DNA from: CAZRIT01 sp964600225
GTDB taxonomy: Bacteria; Bacillota; Clostridia; Christensenellales; CAG-138
Direction of reading: 5' to 3'
Assembly: GCA_964600225.1 (NCBI GenBank)
Contig: CAZRIT010000035.1
Span: 1 to 19,437 of the forward strand
Length of the DNA: 19,437 nucleotides
The notes under the pieces are model-generated. The model was given only the letters and a program-made list of their open reading frames with translations, was not told where the DNA came from and did not search any database. Shown here in pieces: positions 7,007 through 14,684 of the stretch (position 1 is the stretch's first letter; every line of letters begins with the position of its first letter). Made by a program: the position numbers and the translations under genes.

Positions 7007-7042
7007 TCGGAGCAAGCTATGTATCGCTTGCTCCGATTTTTT
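7007..7042 (+). terminator. Intrinsic terminator of tRNA-Asn
   Basis: An 11-bp perfect stem, TCGGAGCAAGC (7007-7017) with GCTTGCTCCGA (7026-7036), has an 8-nt loop and is followed by six T. The bases from 7043 to about 7209 hold no recognisable gene. Confidence 0.92.
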
Positions 7043-7209
7043 GCGAAAAAAATCGGAGTGCGCTTATTTCGCTGCTCCTCCTTTCCGCAAAAAGTCTCGC
7101 TTGCTGCGGCTGTTCGCTTGTAAACGCGCTCACGACGCCTTCGCCGCACTGCCAACTTTTTGCGGTTATGCCAGCGTTTGGAATGAAATATCTGTTCTGT
7201 CAACGAAAA

Positions 7210-7251
7210 CCGCACAAGCCGCTATTGGGGCGGCTTGTGTGGCGTTTTTTT
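7210..7251. terminator. Bidirectional terminator hairpin
   Basis: CCGCACAAGCCGC (7210-7222) pairs with GCGGCTTGTGTGG (7230-7242), giving a 13-bp stem with one G-T pair and a 7-nt loop. The plus strand continues CGTTTTTTT; the minus strand continues TTTTCGTT. It probably ends the two-gene minus-strand operon of exported proteins (stop at 7294) and backs up the tRNA terminator. Confidence 0.8.
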
Positions 7252-7293
7252 AAGTGTTCTGGATGGCTGCTTAACACGCATAGTCACATGGAA

Positions 7294-7749
7294 TCAACTC
7301 GTCACATACTTGAGTCCGTGGCATGTAGGGCATGTGTTGTTGTCAACCAAACCTGTGCCGTGGCAGGACGGGCATTGCCTTTGCTGCGAGCCCTTGCTCT
7401 CAGAGGGCTGCTGCTTCGGGTACGGCCCCGTGTTGGCGCCTCCCGCGGGGTTTACACCGTTGCCGCTGCCCATATTCTCCCCGAGGTCCTCGTCGAGCTG
7501 ATCGATGGGCGCGCCGTTGTGCGTGCCGCCGCCTTGGCTATTCTTCGTGTTCAGCCGATTCCTGAGCGGGTTGCCGGAACCGCTCCCTGCCGTACCGCCA
7601 ACGGAGTTCGGGGATGCACCGCGCACCATTCCGCGCAAACTTTCCGGCACACCCGCGCAATCGCCGTTCTCCGCGCAACCGCAAACAAAGATGCACAGCA
7701 GCGCAAGCAGAATCCATAAGCAGATGATTTTGCGTGATTTTTGTTTCAT
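7294..7749 (-). CDS. Lipoprotein with C-terminal DnaJ-type zinc-finger repeat
   Basis: 151-aa exported lipoprotein. Signal with basic start (KQKSRK), hydrophobic helix and lipobox V22-C-G-C25, so Cys25 is the likely lipidated residue. Residues about 40-120 are a Gly/Asn/Pro-rich, probably disordered linker. The C-terminus holds two half-motifs, CPSCHGTG (126-133) and CPTCHG (140-145), matching the CxxCxGxG repeats of the DnaJ zinc-finger domain; two such motifs can bind one zinc ion. No J domain is present. AGGAGGAATG precedes the ATG and the gene lies 22 nt after the secreted-protein gene, so they form an operon. The function is unknown; a zinc or disulfide role on the outer surface is inference. 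Confidence 0.82.
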   Translation of the reverse strand: MKQKSRKIICLWILLALLCIFVCGCAENGDCAGVPESLRGMVRGASPNSVGGTAGSGSGNPLRNRLNTKNSQGGGTHNGAPIDQLDEDLGENMGSGNGVNPAGGANTGPYPKQQPSESKGSQQRQCPSCHGTGLVDNNTCPTCHGLKYVTS

Positions 7750-7771
7750 AATACATTCCTCCTGTCTGACG

Positions 7772-9295
7772 TTATCCGAGCGGCACGGTCAGCTTGCCTG
7801 TGTAGCCAAGGGGCTTGTGGTAGCTGCCGTCGAGCCGATACATGCCCAGCCGCAACACGGCCGCCTCCGCCTCGCCCCACGTCGCCTGCTCTGTGGGATA
7901 CAGCGCAATCACCGAGCGCGCGTGCGGATAGCAGTTGCCGCCAACCGTGGCGACCTTGATGCGCGCGCCGTCGGACAGCAAAAACCCGTTCGGCGCCCCC
8001 ACAAAAATCAATTCGTCGGTTTTGTTGTCGCATGCAAACAGCAGCGCCTCCGCATCGGTAAACCACGCAGCGCTTTTGCCCATGCTGCGCAGCACGATGC
8101 GGTCGTTTTCAAACACAACGGGATATTCGCTTTCAGGCAGCGCCGCCGCCTGCGCCGTGCCCGCAATGGATATCGCCACGGGCTTTGCGGTGCGGTTGCT
8201 GTAGTATACCTGCAGGTATGCCGTCACGCTCTCCGCCGCGTCCGCGCCGCTTTTTAAAAGCATGTCGTTCCAATCGATGGCATGCAGCACATGATCGCCC
8301 TTTTCCAGCCGATAGAACGCCGTATGATCCAGCCGCAGCCCGTCGCACACCGTCTCCACGCCGATATGCGTCCATTTGGCGGCGTCCTTTTTTTCAATAT
8401 GCAGCAGCGCCTGCGCGCAGCGCGGATCGCAATCCAACAGCACCACCTTGACGGAGGCGTCGTCCAGCAGCACCGTGCCGCCGTCATCGTACACCTGTGC
8501 ATCGTCCGTGGGCGCGGCAGGGTTGATCAGCGTCTTGAATAGGGAAGCGCCAATCACCCTGTTCTTTTGGTTCAGCACCTCCACGCGCATCCGCACCTGC
8601 CGCACCTTGGCAATCTGCATGCGGGAAAATGCGTACAAATCGGCATGGAGCGCGTTTACCGTCACCTGCCGCGTTTCGCCCGCATCCAGGGTCACGTCCG
8701 CGGCGTCGGTGCTTAAAAGCCAACCGTTGACGTACGTTTCCGACAGGCGGAAGCGCACGGGCTGCTTGCCTGTGTTTTGCGCGTCCACGGTGACGGCCAG
8801 CGTGCCGTCTCCGCTTTGCAGCTCCCGCGCGGTGACGATCAGCCCGTTGCCGCTGTACAGCGTTCCCGTCAACGGCTGCGTCGCGGGCGCGGGCGCGGCA
8901 GCGCCCGCTTGCTCCCGCATATCCAGATACTTGGCCAGATCCGCGGGGAACAGGCGTCCGAACGTCCGCCGCACCTCGCGCGGGCTGTATGTGCGGTACG
9001 CAATGCCATCCTCCAGCGTATAGGGCGTATCGATTGACGGCGCCCATTGTGCAAGGCGCTTGGCCGCATCGACGCCCTCGGCAAACAGCACGGCCTCCTT
9101 GACGGCAATCACATACCCGTCGCCGTCAAAGCAGAGCATGGCGGTGCCCGCATAGTCGCTCCCGACAAAATCCAGGTAGCGGACGGAAGCGCCCTCCTCG
9201 GCAAACAATGCGCTGCCCTCGTCGGCGTAGGCCGTCGGCAACAGGCACAACATCAGGCATACCGCAATCAGGCACGCCGATATCCATCGTTTCAT
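7772..9295 (-). CDS. Large secreted protein of unknown function
   Basis: 507-aa exported protein. Residues 1-24 are a classical signal peptide with a predicted signal peptidase I site after AYA (AYA-DE); no lipobox cysteine is present. The next 120 residues may be a separate N-terminal domain, followed by an Ala/Pro-rich spacer (AAAPAPAT). The remainder is rich in alternating beta-strand-like segments (such as GTLAVTVDAQNTGKQPVRFRL), resembling Ig-like or FxLD-type extracellular beta domains in character only. GGAGGAATGAC precedes the ATG. It is the first gene of a two-gene operon with the CxxC lipoprotein and is presumably its partner. No family is recognised. Confidence 0.85.
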   Translation of the reverse strand: MKRWISACLIAVCLMLCLLPTAYADEGSALFAEEGASVRYLDFVGSDYAGTAMLCFDGDGYVIAVKEAVLFAEGVDAAKRLAQWAPSIDTPYTLEDGIAYRTYSPREVRRTFGRLFPADLAKYLDMREQAGAAAPAPATQPLTGTLYSGNGLIVTARELQSGDGTLAVTVDAQNTGKQPVRFRLSETYVNGWLLSTDAADVTLDAGETRQVTVNALHADLYAFSRMQIAKVRQVRMRVEVLNQKNRVIGASLFKTLINPAAPTDDAQVYDDGGTVLLDDASVKVVLLDCDPRCAQALLHIEKKDAAKWTHIGVETVCDGLRLDHTAFYRLEKGDHVLHAIDWNDMLLKSGADAAESVTAYLQVYYSNRTAKPVAISIAGTAQAAALPESEYPVVFENDRIVLRSMGKSAAWFTDAEALLFACDNKTDELIFVGAPNGFLLSDGARIKVATVGGNCYPHARSVIALYPTEQATWGEAEAAVLRLGMYRLDGSYHKPLGYTGKLTVPLG

Positions 9296-9361
9296 GTCAT
9301 TCCTCCGATTCTGTTTTTATGTCCGCATCAGGCGACAGGTTCTGTTTGGGATGATATGTTT

Positions 9362-9367
9362 AGTATA
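9362..9367 (-). promoter_or_regulatory. Candidate -10 element for the secreted-protein operon
   Basis: TATACT on the minus strand lies about 65 nt before the ATG at 9295. No good -35 hexamer is seen 16-19 nt further upstream, so this promoter is weak, activator-dependent or wrongly assigned. Confidence 0.4.
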
Positions 9368-9442
9368 CAGGATTCGCACGCGCTCCGCTTCACCCGAAAA
9401 CGCACGAAAAAGGATATGTTGCAGTGTCGATTTAGCAAGGCT

Positions 9443-10648
9443 TTACGGGAGCGTAATGCCCTCCAGTGCAATGAACTCCGCCAGCTCCGCGCGGCCCGCA
9501 GCGCCCGTTTTGGCAATGGCCTGGCTGATGTAGCGCTTGACGGAATTGACCGACAGCCCCATGCGCGCAGCAATTTCCGTATTGCCCAGCCCCTTGGCGG
9601 CCAGCTTTGCCGCGTGATGCTCCCGCGCGGTCAGGGAGGTGACGTAGACCATGCCGCGAATCTTTTGGTACAGCACCGCCCAGCCCGTCATCAGGCGCCT
9701 GTGCAGCTCGCGCACGGCAGCCGCGGCGGCCCTGTCCACGGCCGTCAGCCGCTCGTCCAATAGCAGCCCCAGCTCGTTTCGGTACTCCACCAGCGGGGAC
9801 AACAGCCTGTCGGGCAGCGCCAGGGCAATGGCCGCGTCGATCTGCTCGGTCGCCAAATCGATCAGCCCGCGGTCGTGCAGGCCGATGGCGGTCAGCACGC
9901 GGCAATAGATTTCCGATAGCAGCGCGCCCTCCATGCGGCTTTGCGAGATCAACGGCCCGCAGATGAACGAAATGCTCGGGTCACCCTTGGAAAGCATCAG
10001 GTATTTCAAAAACAGCAGCCTTGCCAGCGGATAGCAATCCGCCGGCAGCGGATCGAAATTGCCCTGCCGAAACCACGCGGGAAAGCCGTTTTGATCGTAC
10101 AGGCCGCTGTCCACATTGCCAAGCTGAAAATCCCGCAGCGCTTCCTGCACAGCCGTGGCGCAGGGCACCTTGGCCATGATGGCGCGCCCGCGCGCCCACG
10201 CGCCCGCGTCGCCATCGTACATGGCCGCCAGACACTGCACAAAGCCGCTGCCCAGCAGCACATCGGGCCGCGACGTATGCCGTATCAGCCCCTCGGCCAG
10301 CGCCTTGGCACGCTCGTTTTCGCAGCGGAAATAGGCAAGCTGCGCGGCAAAGAGCGTCTGCGCCTCGGCGTCGGCCGCCAGCGACGCCGTTACCAAATCG
10401 CCGCTTCCGGGCACGGAAAGGAGCGTGGTCATCACAAGCTGCGGGCATTGGCGCGGAAGCGTGTGAAAAATCGGCTGCGCCTGCCGCGCGCGGCGCGGGT
10501 CCTGCGGCTTTGGCGCGTCTTCGGGGATCATCCACGCAACGCCGTACTTCTTTGCGCCGCTAATTCTGCCCTCGTGCAGCAGCCGCTGCACCTGCCGCGG
10601 CGTCACGTTCCATTTTGCGGCCGTCTCTTTGGCAGACAGGTATTCCAT
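9443..10648 (-). CDS. Regulator with N-terminal excisionase-like HTH and C-terminal LuxR HTH
   Basis: 401-aa cytoplasmic transcription regulator with a DNA-binding domain at each end. Residues about 3-50 (YLSAKETAAKWNVTPRQVQR...GVAWMIPEDA) form a MerR/excisionase-type helix-turn-helix. Residues about 337-395 (SLTAREHHAAKLAAKGLGNTEIA...SVNSVKRYIS) form a LuxR/GerE helix-turn-helix of the NarL class. The roughly 280 residues between are helical and Ala/Leu-rich, resembling a TPR-like or ligand-sensing middle section as in stand-alone LuxR regulators; no receiver domain is present. The start at 10648 has GAGGGG 7 nt upstream; the in-frame ATG at 10669 would begin only a few nt after the predicted transcription start and lacks a ribosome-binding site. 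The gene is divergent from the two-component operon. Its targets are unknown; the exported-protein operon immediately downstream is a natural candidate. Confidence 0.85.
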   Translation of the reverse strand: MEYLSAKETAAKWNVTPRQVQRLLHEGRISGAKKYGVAWMIPEDAPKPQDPRRARQAQPIFHTLPRQCPQLVMTTLLSVPGSGDLVTASLAADAEAQTLFAAQLAYFRCENERAKALAEGLIRHTSRPDVLLGSGFVQCLAAMYDGDAGAWARGRAIMAKVPCATAVQEALRDFQLGNVDSGLYDQNGFPAWFRQGNFDPLPADCYPLARLLFLKYLMLSKGDPSISFICGPLISQSRMEGALLSEIYCRVLTAIGLHDRGLIDLATEQIDAAIALALPDRLLSPLVEYRNELGLLLDERLTAVDRAAAAAVRELHRRLMTGWAVLYQKIRGMVYVTSLTAREHHAAKLAAKGLGNTEIAARMGLSVNSVKRYISQAIAKTGAAGRAELAEFIALEGITLP

Positions 10649-10681
10649 GCAATGCCCCTCGCTGTTCATCCGAATACGCTT

Positions 10682-10710
10682 ATTATAGTCGTTTGCGCGA
10701 CCTGTTTCAA
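10682..10710 (-). promoter_or_regulatory. Sigma-A promoter of the two-headed regulator
   Basis: On the minus strand TTGAAA (10705-10710), a 17-nt spacer and TATAAT (10682-10687). The predicted start near 10675 leaves a leader of about 27 nt before the ATG at 10648. Confidence 0.88.
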
Positions 10711-10728
10711 CTGCCCAAAATGCAAATC

Positions 10729-10750
10729 ATAACAAAAAGATAACAAAAAG
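10729..10750. promoter_or_regulatory. Exact 11-bp tandem repeat, putative response-regulator operator
   Basis: ATAACAAAAAG occurs twice with no spacer (10729-10739 and 10740-10750). An 11-bp period in direct orientation is the classic layout for tandem binding by OmpR/PhoB-family dimers. The site lies in the divergent region between the two-headed regulator and the response regulator, and the same ATAAC core recurs with the same period at 12885-12906. Confidence 0.6.
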
Positions 10751-10787
10751 CGGGCGTGGCCGACCTTTCCCTTTTCGGCACGGATGA

Positions 10788-10793
10788 TACAAT
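10788..10793 (+). promoter_or_regulatory. Candidate -10 of the two-component operon
   Basis: TACAAT lies about 36 nt before the response-regulator ATG. The sequence 17 nt upstream (CTTTCC) is a poor -35, as expected for an activated promoter; the ATAAC repeats lie 37 nt further upstream. Confidence 0.5.
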
Positions 10794-10828
10794 AGATGTA
10801 TGACATATTCTGTCAAGGAGGGCGCGGC

Positions 10829-11491
10829 ATGGCAAAAAACCGTATTTTGATTGTGGAGGACGATGCGGCGATTGCGGAAAGCATTGCGCTCAACCTCGAT
10901 CTGTCGGGGTACGATTATCTTGTCCTCGGCGACGGGCAGGATGTCGTCGATCTTTTGTGCCGCGACCACTCCTTTGACCTGGCGCTGCTGGACGTGATGC
11001 TGCCCGGGTTGGACGGCTTTCGGCTGATGGAACACATGCAGCGCTGCGGCATCCCCGCGCTGTACCTGACCGCCAAGGCGGACGTATCGTCGCGCGTCAA
11101 GGGCCTGCGAAACGGCGCGGAGGATTATATCGTCAAGCCGTTTGAAATGCTGGAGCTGCTGGTGCGCATCGAAAAGATCCTCGACCGCACGGGCAAGCTC
11201 AACGCAATCCTGCGCTATCGGGACATCACCGTGGATACGGCCAGGCGCACCGTCACAAAGTGCGGCGCACCCGTCGCCCTGCAGCCGCTGGAATTCGAAC
11301 TGCTGGCCAAGCTCATCAAGTTCCGAAACTGCACGCTTCCGCGCGAAAGGCTGCTCAACGAAATCTGGGGCATTGATTTCATCGGCGGCACGCGCACGGT
11401 AGATATCCATATCGCGCACCTTCGGCGCAAGCTCGGCCTGTCCGACGCCATCGTTACCGTATCCAAGGTTGGCTATCGGCTGGAGGCGTAA
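10829..11491 (+). CDS. OmpR/PhoB-family response regulator
   Basis: 220-aa cytoplasmic transcription regulator. The receiver domain (residues 3-115) has the acidic pair D11-D12, phosphoacceptor D55 in LALLDVMLPG, the switch threonine T81 and the conserved lysine K103 in IVKPFE. The C-terminal winged helix (about 125-220) has the family pattern LQPLEFELLAKL...TVDIHIAHLRRKL...VGYRLEA. The start MAKNRILIVEDD has AAGGAGGG 6 nt upstream; an upstream in-frame ATG at 10796 would place that site inside the gene. The kinase gene follows after 3 nt. The partner kinase is certain from position; the signal is unknown. Confidence 0.96.
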   Translation: MAKNRILIVEDDAAIAESIALNLDLSGYDYLVLGDGQDVVDLLCRDHSFDLALLDVMLPGLDGFRLMEHMQRCGIPALYLTAKADVSSRVKGLRNGAEDYIVKPFEMLELLVRIEKILDRTGKLNAILRYRDITVDTARRTVTKCGAPVALQPLEFELLAKLIKFRNCTLPRERLLNEIWGIDFIGGTRTVDIHIAHLRRKLGLSDAIVTVSKVGYRLEA

Positions 11492-11494
11492 CCC

Positions 11495-12886
11495 ATGAAG
11501 CTCAGAACCAAGCTCACGGCCCTCTCCATCCTGCTCATCGTGCTGGCCGTTGCCATCTGCTGCACGCTGATACTCACCTTTGCTTGGCAAAGCGAGCTGC
11601 AGGGCGTCACTGAGGCGGGCTTAGCGGATTACAACCGCCTGTACGAAGCCTTTGTGCACGCGGCCGTTGCCGACCTGCCGACGAAACCGACCGTGCGCAG
11701 GAGCTTTCTGATTGCCAAGTTCCGCGCCCTCGACGGCGCGCGGGCGTTTTCACTGCGCGCGGGCGACGATTATCTGTATAACAACCTCGGCTTCGACGTG
11801 GAGCGCTTGCTTGCCGCGGAAGCCGACAGCACCGATATCGATGACCGCACGGTGCAATACAAAACCGCGCGCGTCAACGGGGCCGACTATTTCCTGGTTC
11901 ACGGGATGCTTTCCACGGAGTTTGGCGACTACGATATCTCCCTTGCGCGCGACATGACCGCGGCGACCGACGGCATTCGGCGGCTTGCGGTCAAGTGCAT
12001 CGCGGCGGGGCTGTCGGTCATGGCGCTGGCGGCGGCGGTCATGTGGCTGATCGTTTGGCAAGCCCTAACGCCCATACAGCGGCTGAAGGCGGGGGCGGCG
12101 CAGCTTGGGCAGGGCCGATACGAAAACCGCATCGCCATGCAGGGCAACGATGAGCTGGCCGAGCTGGCCAAGGATTTCAACAGCATGGCCGACGCCGTAG
12201 AAGCCAACGTCAGACAGCTCCACGAGCGGGCCGAGCGGCAGCAGCTATTCATCAACGACCTCTCGCACGAGTTGAAAACCCCCGTCACCTCCATCCTGCT
12301 CAACGCCGAAACCCTGCTTAACCGAAAGCTGCCGCCGCAAGCCGCACACCGCGCGCTGGAACGCATCTTCGATCAGGGCACATGGCTGGAAACGCTCTCC
12401 CAAAAGCTGATGACGCTGGTGCTGCTGCAGGGCGACATTCCTATGCAAACGGAAAGCGTGCCAATGCTTTTAGACGCAGTGCGCGCCGCCACCGAGCAGG
12501 CGCTTGCGGCGCAGGGCATGGCGCTCACCGTCGACTGCACCATGGATACGCTGGAAATGGACTTCGATTTGATGCGCTCCGCCCTGGTCAACCTTGTGGA
12601 AAACGCGCGCAAGGCCTCCCAAAACGGGCAGACCATCGCGTTGTGCGCGCACGCAGGCGTTATCGCCGTCACCGATTGCGGCAGCGGCATCCCGAAAGCG
12701 GAGCTTGCGCGCGTAACGGAGCCGTTCTACATGGTGGACCGTTCGCGCAGCAAACGGCATGGCGGCACGGGGCTGGGGCTTGCGCTGGTAGCGCGGATTG
12801 CCGCAGCGCACGGGGCCGCGCTCTCCGTGGAAAGCGCCGTGGGCGAAGGCACCACCGTGCGGCTGACTTTCCCGCCGCGCGCATGA
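11495..12886 (+). CDS. Membrane sensor histidine kinase
   Basis: 463-aa partner of the preceding response regulator. Order: TM1 (about 9-30), an extracytoplasmic sensor region of about 135 residues (31-166), TM2 (167-189), a HAMP linker (190-242), a HisKA dimerisation domain with phospho-histidine H258 in DLSHELKTP, then an ATPase domain with N box NLVENARKA (366-374), G1 box DCGSGIP (394-400) and G2 box GGTGLGLAL (423-431). All catalytic motifs are intact. The ATG is 3 nt after the regulator stop, with GGAGG in the end of the regulator gene. Its stop codon overlaps the ATAAC repeat that precedes the lipoprotein gene. The sensor region resembles nothing I can name. Confidence 0.96.
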   Translation: MKLRTKLTALSILLIVLAVAICCTLILTFAWQSELQGVTEAGLADYNRLYEAFVHAAVADLPTKPTVRRSFLIAKFRALDGARAFSLRAGDDYLYNNLGFDVERLLAAEADSTDIDDRTVQYKTARVNGADYFLVHGMLSTEFGDYDISLARDMTAATDGIRRLAVKCIAAGLSVMALAAAVMWLIVWQALTPIQRLKAGAAQLGQGRYENRIAMQGNDELAELAKDFNSMADAVEANVRQLHERAERQQLFINDLSHELKTPVTSILLNAETLLNRKLPPQAAHRALERIFDQGTWLETLSQKLMTLVLLQGDIPMQTESVPMLLDAVRAATEQALAAQGMALTVDCTMDTLEMDFDLMRSALVNLVENARKASQNGQTIALCAHAGVIAVTDCGSGIPKAELARVTEPFYMVDRSRSKRHGGTGLGLALVARIAAAHGAALSVESAVGEGTTVRLTFPPRA

Positions 12887-12917
12887 TAACAATTTGATAA
12901 CCGTTTGGCAACGACTT
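12885..12917 (+). promoter_or_regulatory. ATAAC direct repeats (11-bp period) before the lipoprotein gene
   Basis: GATAACAATTT (12885-12895) is followed directly by GATAACCGTTT (12896-12906) and a degenerate third unit, GGCAACGACTT (12907-12917). The ATAAC core and 11-bp spacing match the repeat upstream of the response regulator. A candidate extended -10 (TGC-GATACT, -10 hexamer 12934-12939) lies 16 nt downstream. It is a putative binding site for the adjacent response regulator. Confidence 0.58.
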
Positions 12918-12968
12918 TGCTGCGATTTGGTGCGATACTGCCCTTACATTACGAAAGGGGTAACAACC

Positions 12969-14534
12969 ATGAAAAAGATATGCTCCCTCCTGCTTGCCAT
13001 CGCACTGCTGGTTTCCCTTGCCGCATGCCAAGCCGAAGCCGAGGCCGTCACGCCCGTCAAAAGCGATATGGAACGCATGGCGGACAACGCCATGCAAGCG
13101 CCCGCAACCGCTCCGACCGAGGCGGACGGGGACGCCTCCGCCGCGCTGGCCGCGCTGCTGGGCGCGCCAACGCGCTATCAGGCCGAGATCGTCCACACGG
13201 ATGAACGGCTCAGCATCGTTGCCGACGCAAGCGTGCATGTGCCCAACGTCCCCGCCATGCCCATTGCACGCATCCGACCGATACAGTTTTCGCAGACTGT
13301 GGTGGACGCGCTGTTTGCCACATTCTGCGGCGATACGGTCATGTACGATACCACCGTCAGCGGATTTACGCGCGCAAGGCTGGAAAAGAACATCGAAATG
13401 TACCAAAAGCGCGTGGAGGAGAAAAGCGGCGGTGAAAAGGAGTCTGCGCAGCGCATGCTGGACGCCCTCGAAGCGGAGCTTGCCACCATACCGACCGATC
13501 TTTCCCAAATGGTCTCCGATGGCATGCTGCAAAAGCGCAATCTCAACACCTTCAAGCCCAATATCGGCAGCTACATGGGCGTGTATGCGCTGGAGCTGCC
13601 CAACGCCGCATGGGGCGAAAGCAACGGCAAGGAATTCTACGTCAGCAACGACATGCTCACCATGGACTACGCGGACGAAAGCGTGGACTGGAGCGAGGAG
13701 ATCGGCGCAAATTTCTCCTATACCGCCCCGCGCGAGCGGGTCACCGCCGCAAGCTACAACATCATCGGCAGTATCATCGCTGACGAAACAACCGTGCCCG
13801 CACAAGCGGCGGGCAGCCTGCAAACCACGCCCGCCGAGGCGCGCGCGCTTGCCGAAGCGGCGGCAGCCAAGCTCGGCTGTGATCTGGTTTCCGATATGGT
13901 GCTGCTGGAGGAGAAGCACTATTTTACCGAGGATCAGCCCGTCGGCGGGGAAACGGGCGCAGGATTGACCGTTGCGGACGGTCAGGAAAGCGTGCCGAAC
14001 GATTACTGCTATGTGGTGACCTTCGGGCAATCCGTCAACGGCGTGCCCTGCCGCAGCGTGTTTGAAGCGCTTGGCAACAACGCAAAGACCGAAACGGGCG
14101 AAACGCCCACCTGGTTCTATCCCGTCGTCGAGTGCACCGTGGACGATCTGGGATTGCAGGGCTTCTCCTGGCGCGCGCCCTTTGAAATGACGGAACTGGT
14201 GACAGATCACGCCGCCCTGCTGCATTTTTCCGATATCTCGGCCATCTTTGCACGCATGATGGAGGAGCAGAGCCGCGAATCCCTCAGCTATGATTATCTG
14301 GTGAAGCAGGAGGTGCGTGTCACGCATGTGCGGCTTTCGCTGCAGCGCATCACCGAGGAAAACGCCGTGGACGCGGGGCTGCTGGTGCCCGTGTGGAACT
14401 TTTACGGCTACTGCATCAATACCTACGACGACGGCCACGCCATCGATTCGTCCACCCATTCGGAGCGGCCGCAGTCGCTGTTGACCATCAACGCGCTCGA
14501 CGGTGCCGTCATCGACGCCTACATCGGCCACTGA
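12969..14534 (+). CDS. Large lipoprotein linked to the two-component system
   Basis: 521-aa exported lipoprotein. Residues 1-20 are a lipoprotein signal with lipobox L17-A-A-C20; AAAGGGG lies 8 nt before the ATG. A longer in-frame start at 12894 is rejected, since it would add residues before the signal and lacks a ribosome-binding site. The mature part is acidic with no further membrane helix. It includes a helical central section (about 135-180, ARLEKNIEMYQKRVEEKSG and after), a region around residue 320 with the ADGQESVPNDYCYVVTFGQSVNGVP segment, and a C-terminal end containing GLLVPVWNFYG, reminiscent of YycI/PepSY-like or germination-type lipoproteins but not assignable. It lies 82 nt after the kinase, behind the shared ATAAC repeats, so it is probably a target or sensory partner of the system. 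Confidence 0.85.
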   Translation: MKKICSLLLAIALLVSLAACQAEAEAVTPVKSDMERMADNAMQAPATAPTEADGDASAALAALLGAPTRYQAEIVHTDERLSIVADASVHVPNVPAMPIARIRPIQFSQTVVDALFATFCGDTVMYDTTVSGFTRARLEKNIEMYQKRVEEKSGGEKESAQRMLDALEAELATIPTDLSQMVSDGMLQKRNLNTFKPNIGSYMGVYALELPNAAWGESNGKEFYVSNDMLTMDYADESVDWSEEIGANFSYTAPRERVTAASYNIIGSIIADETTVPAQAAGSLQTTPAEARALAEAAAAKLGCDLVSDMVLLEEKHYFTEDQPVGGETGAGLTVADGQESVPNDYCYVVTFGQSVNGVPCRSVFEALGNNAKTETGETPTWFYPVVECTVDDLGLQGFSWRAPFEMTELVTDHAALLHFSDISAIFARMMEEQSRESLSYDYLVKQEVRVTHVRLSLQRITEENAVDAGLLVPVWNFYGYCINTYDDGHAIDSSTHSERPQSLLTINALDGAVIDAYIGH

Positions 14535-14554
14535 ACCTCAAAGCAGGCCACCGA

Positions 14555-14583
14555 CGGGCACGGAACCTCCGTGCCCGTTTTTT
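14555..14583 (+). terminator. Intrinsic terminator of the two-component/lipoprotein cluster
   Basis: A 9-bp stem, CGGGCACGG (14555-14563) with CCGTGCCCG (14569-14577), has a 5-nt loop and is followed by six T, 20 nt after the lipoprotein stop codon. Confidence 0.93.
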
Positions 14584-14639
14584 GCGTGCCCGCAATTTTT
14601 CTTATACTCTCCCTCCGATTCCCAAAAAACAAATCATCT

Positions 14640-14668
14640 TTGACTTTGCACAGTCTGTATGCCATAAT
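14640..14668 (+). promoter_or_regulatory. Sigma-A promoter of the AT-rich island operon
   Basis: TTGACT (14640-14645), a 17-nt spacer and CATAAT (14663-14668), about 16 nt before the ATG at 14685. The predicted start site near 14675 leaves an unusually short leader of about 10 nt, so the exact start is uncertain. Confidence 0.65.
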
Positions 14669-14684
14669 AAAAAAGGGTGATTTC

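Noticed and set aside
6940..7215. Minus-strand frame ending in the peptide PPVGLEPTTLRLTAA
   Set aside because: This is the well-known spurious translation of the reverse strand of a tRNA gene; the tRNA-Asn lies here.
12669..14531. 620-codon minus-strand frame opposite the kinase end and the lipoprotein
   Set aside because: Shadow spanning two real genes and the operator between them; the His/Gly/Arg-rich product has no recognisable features.
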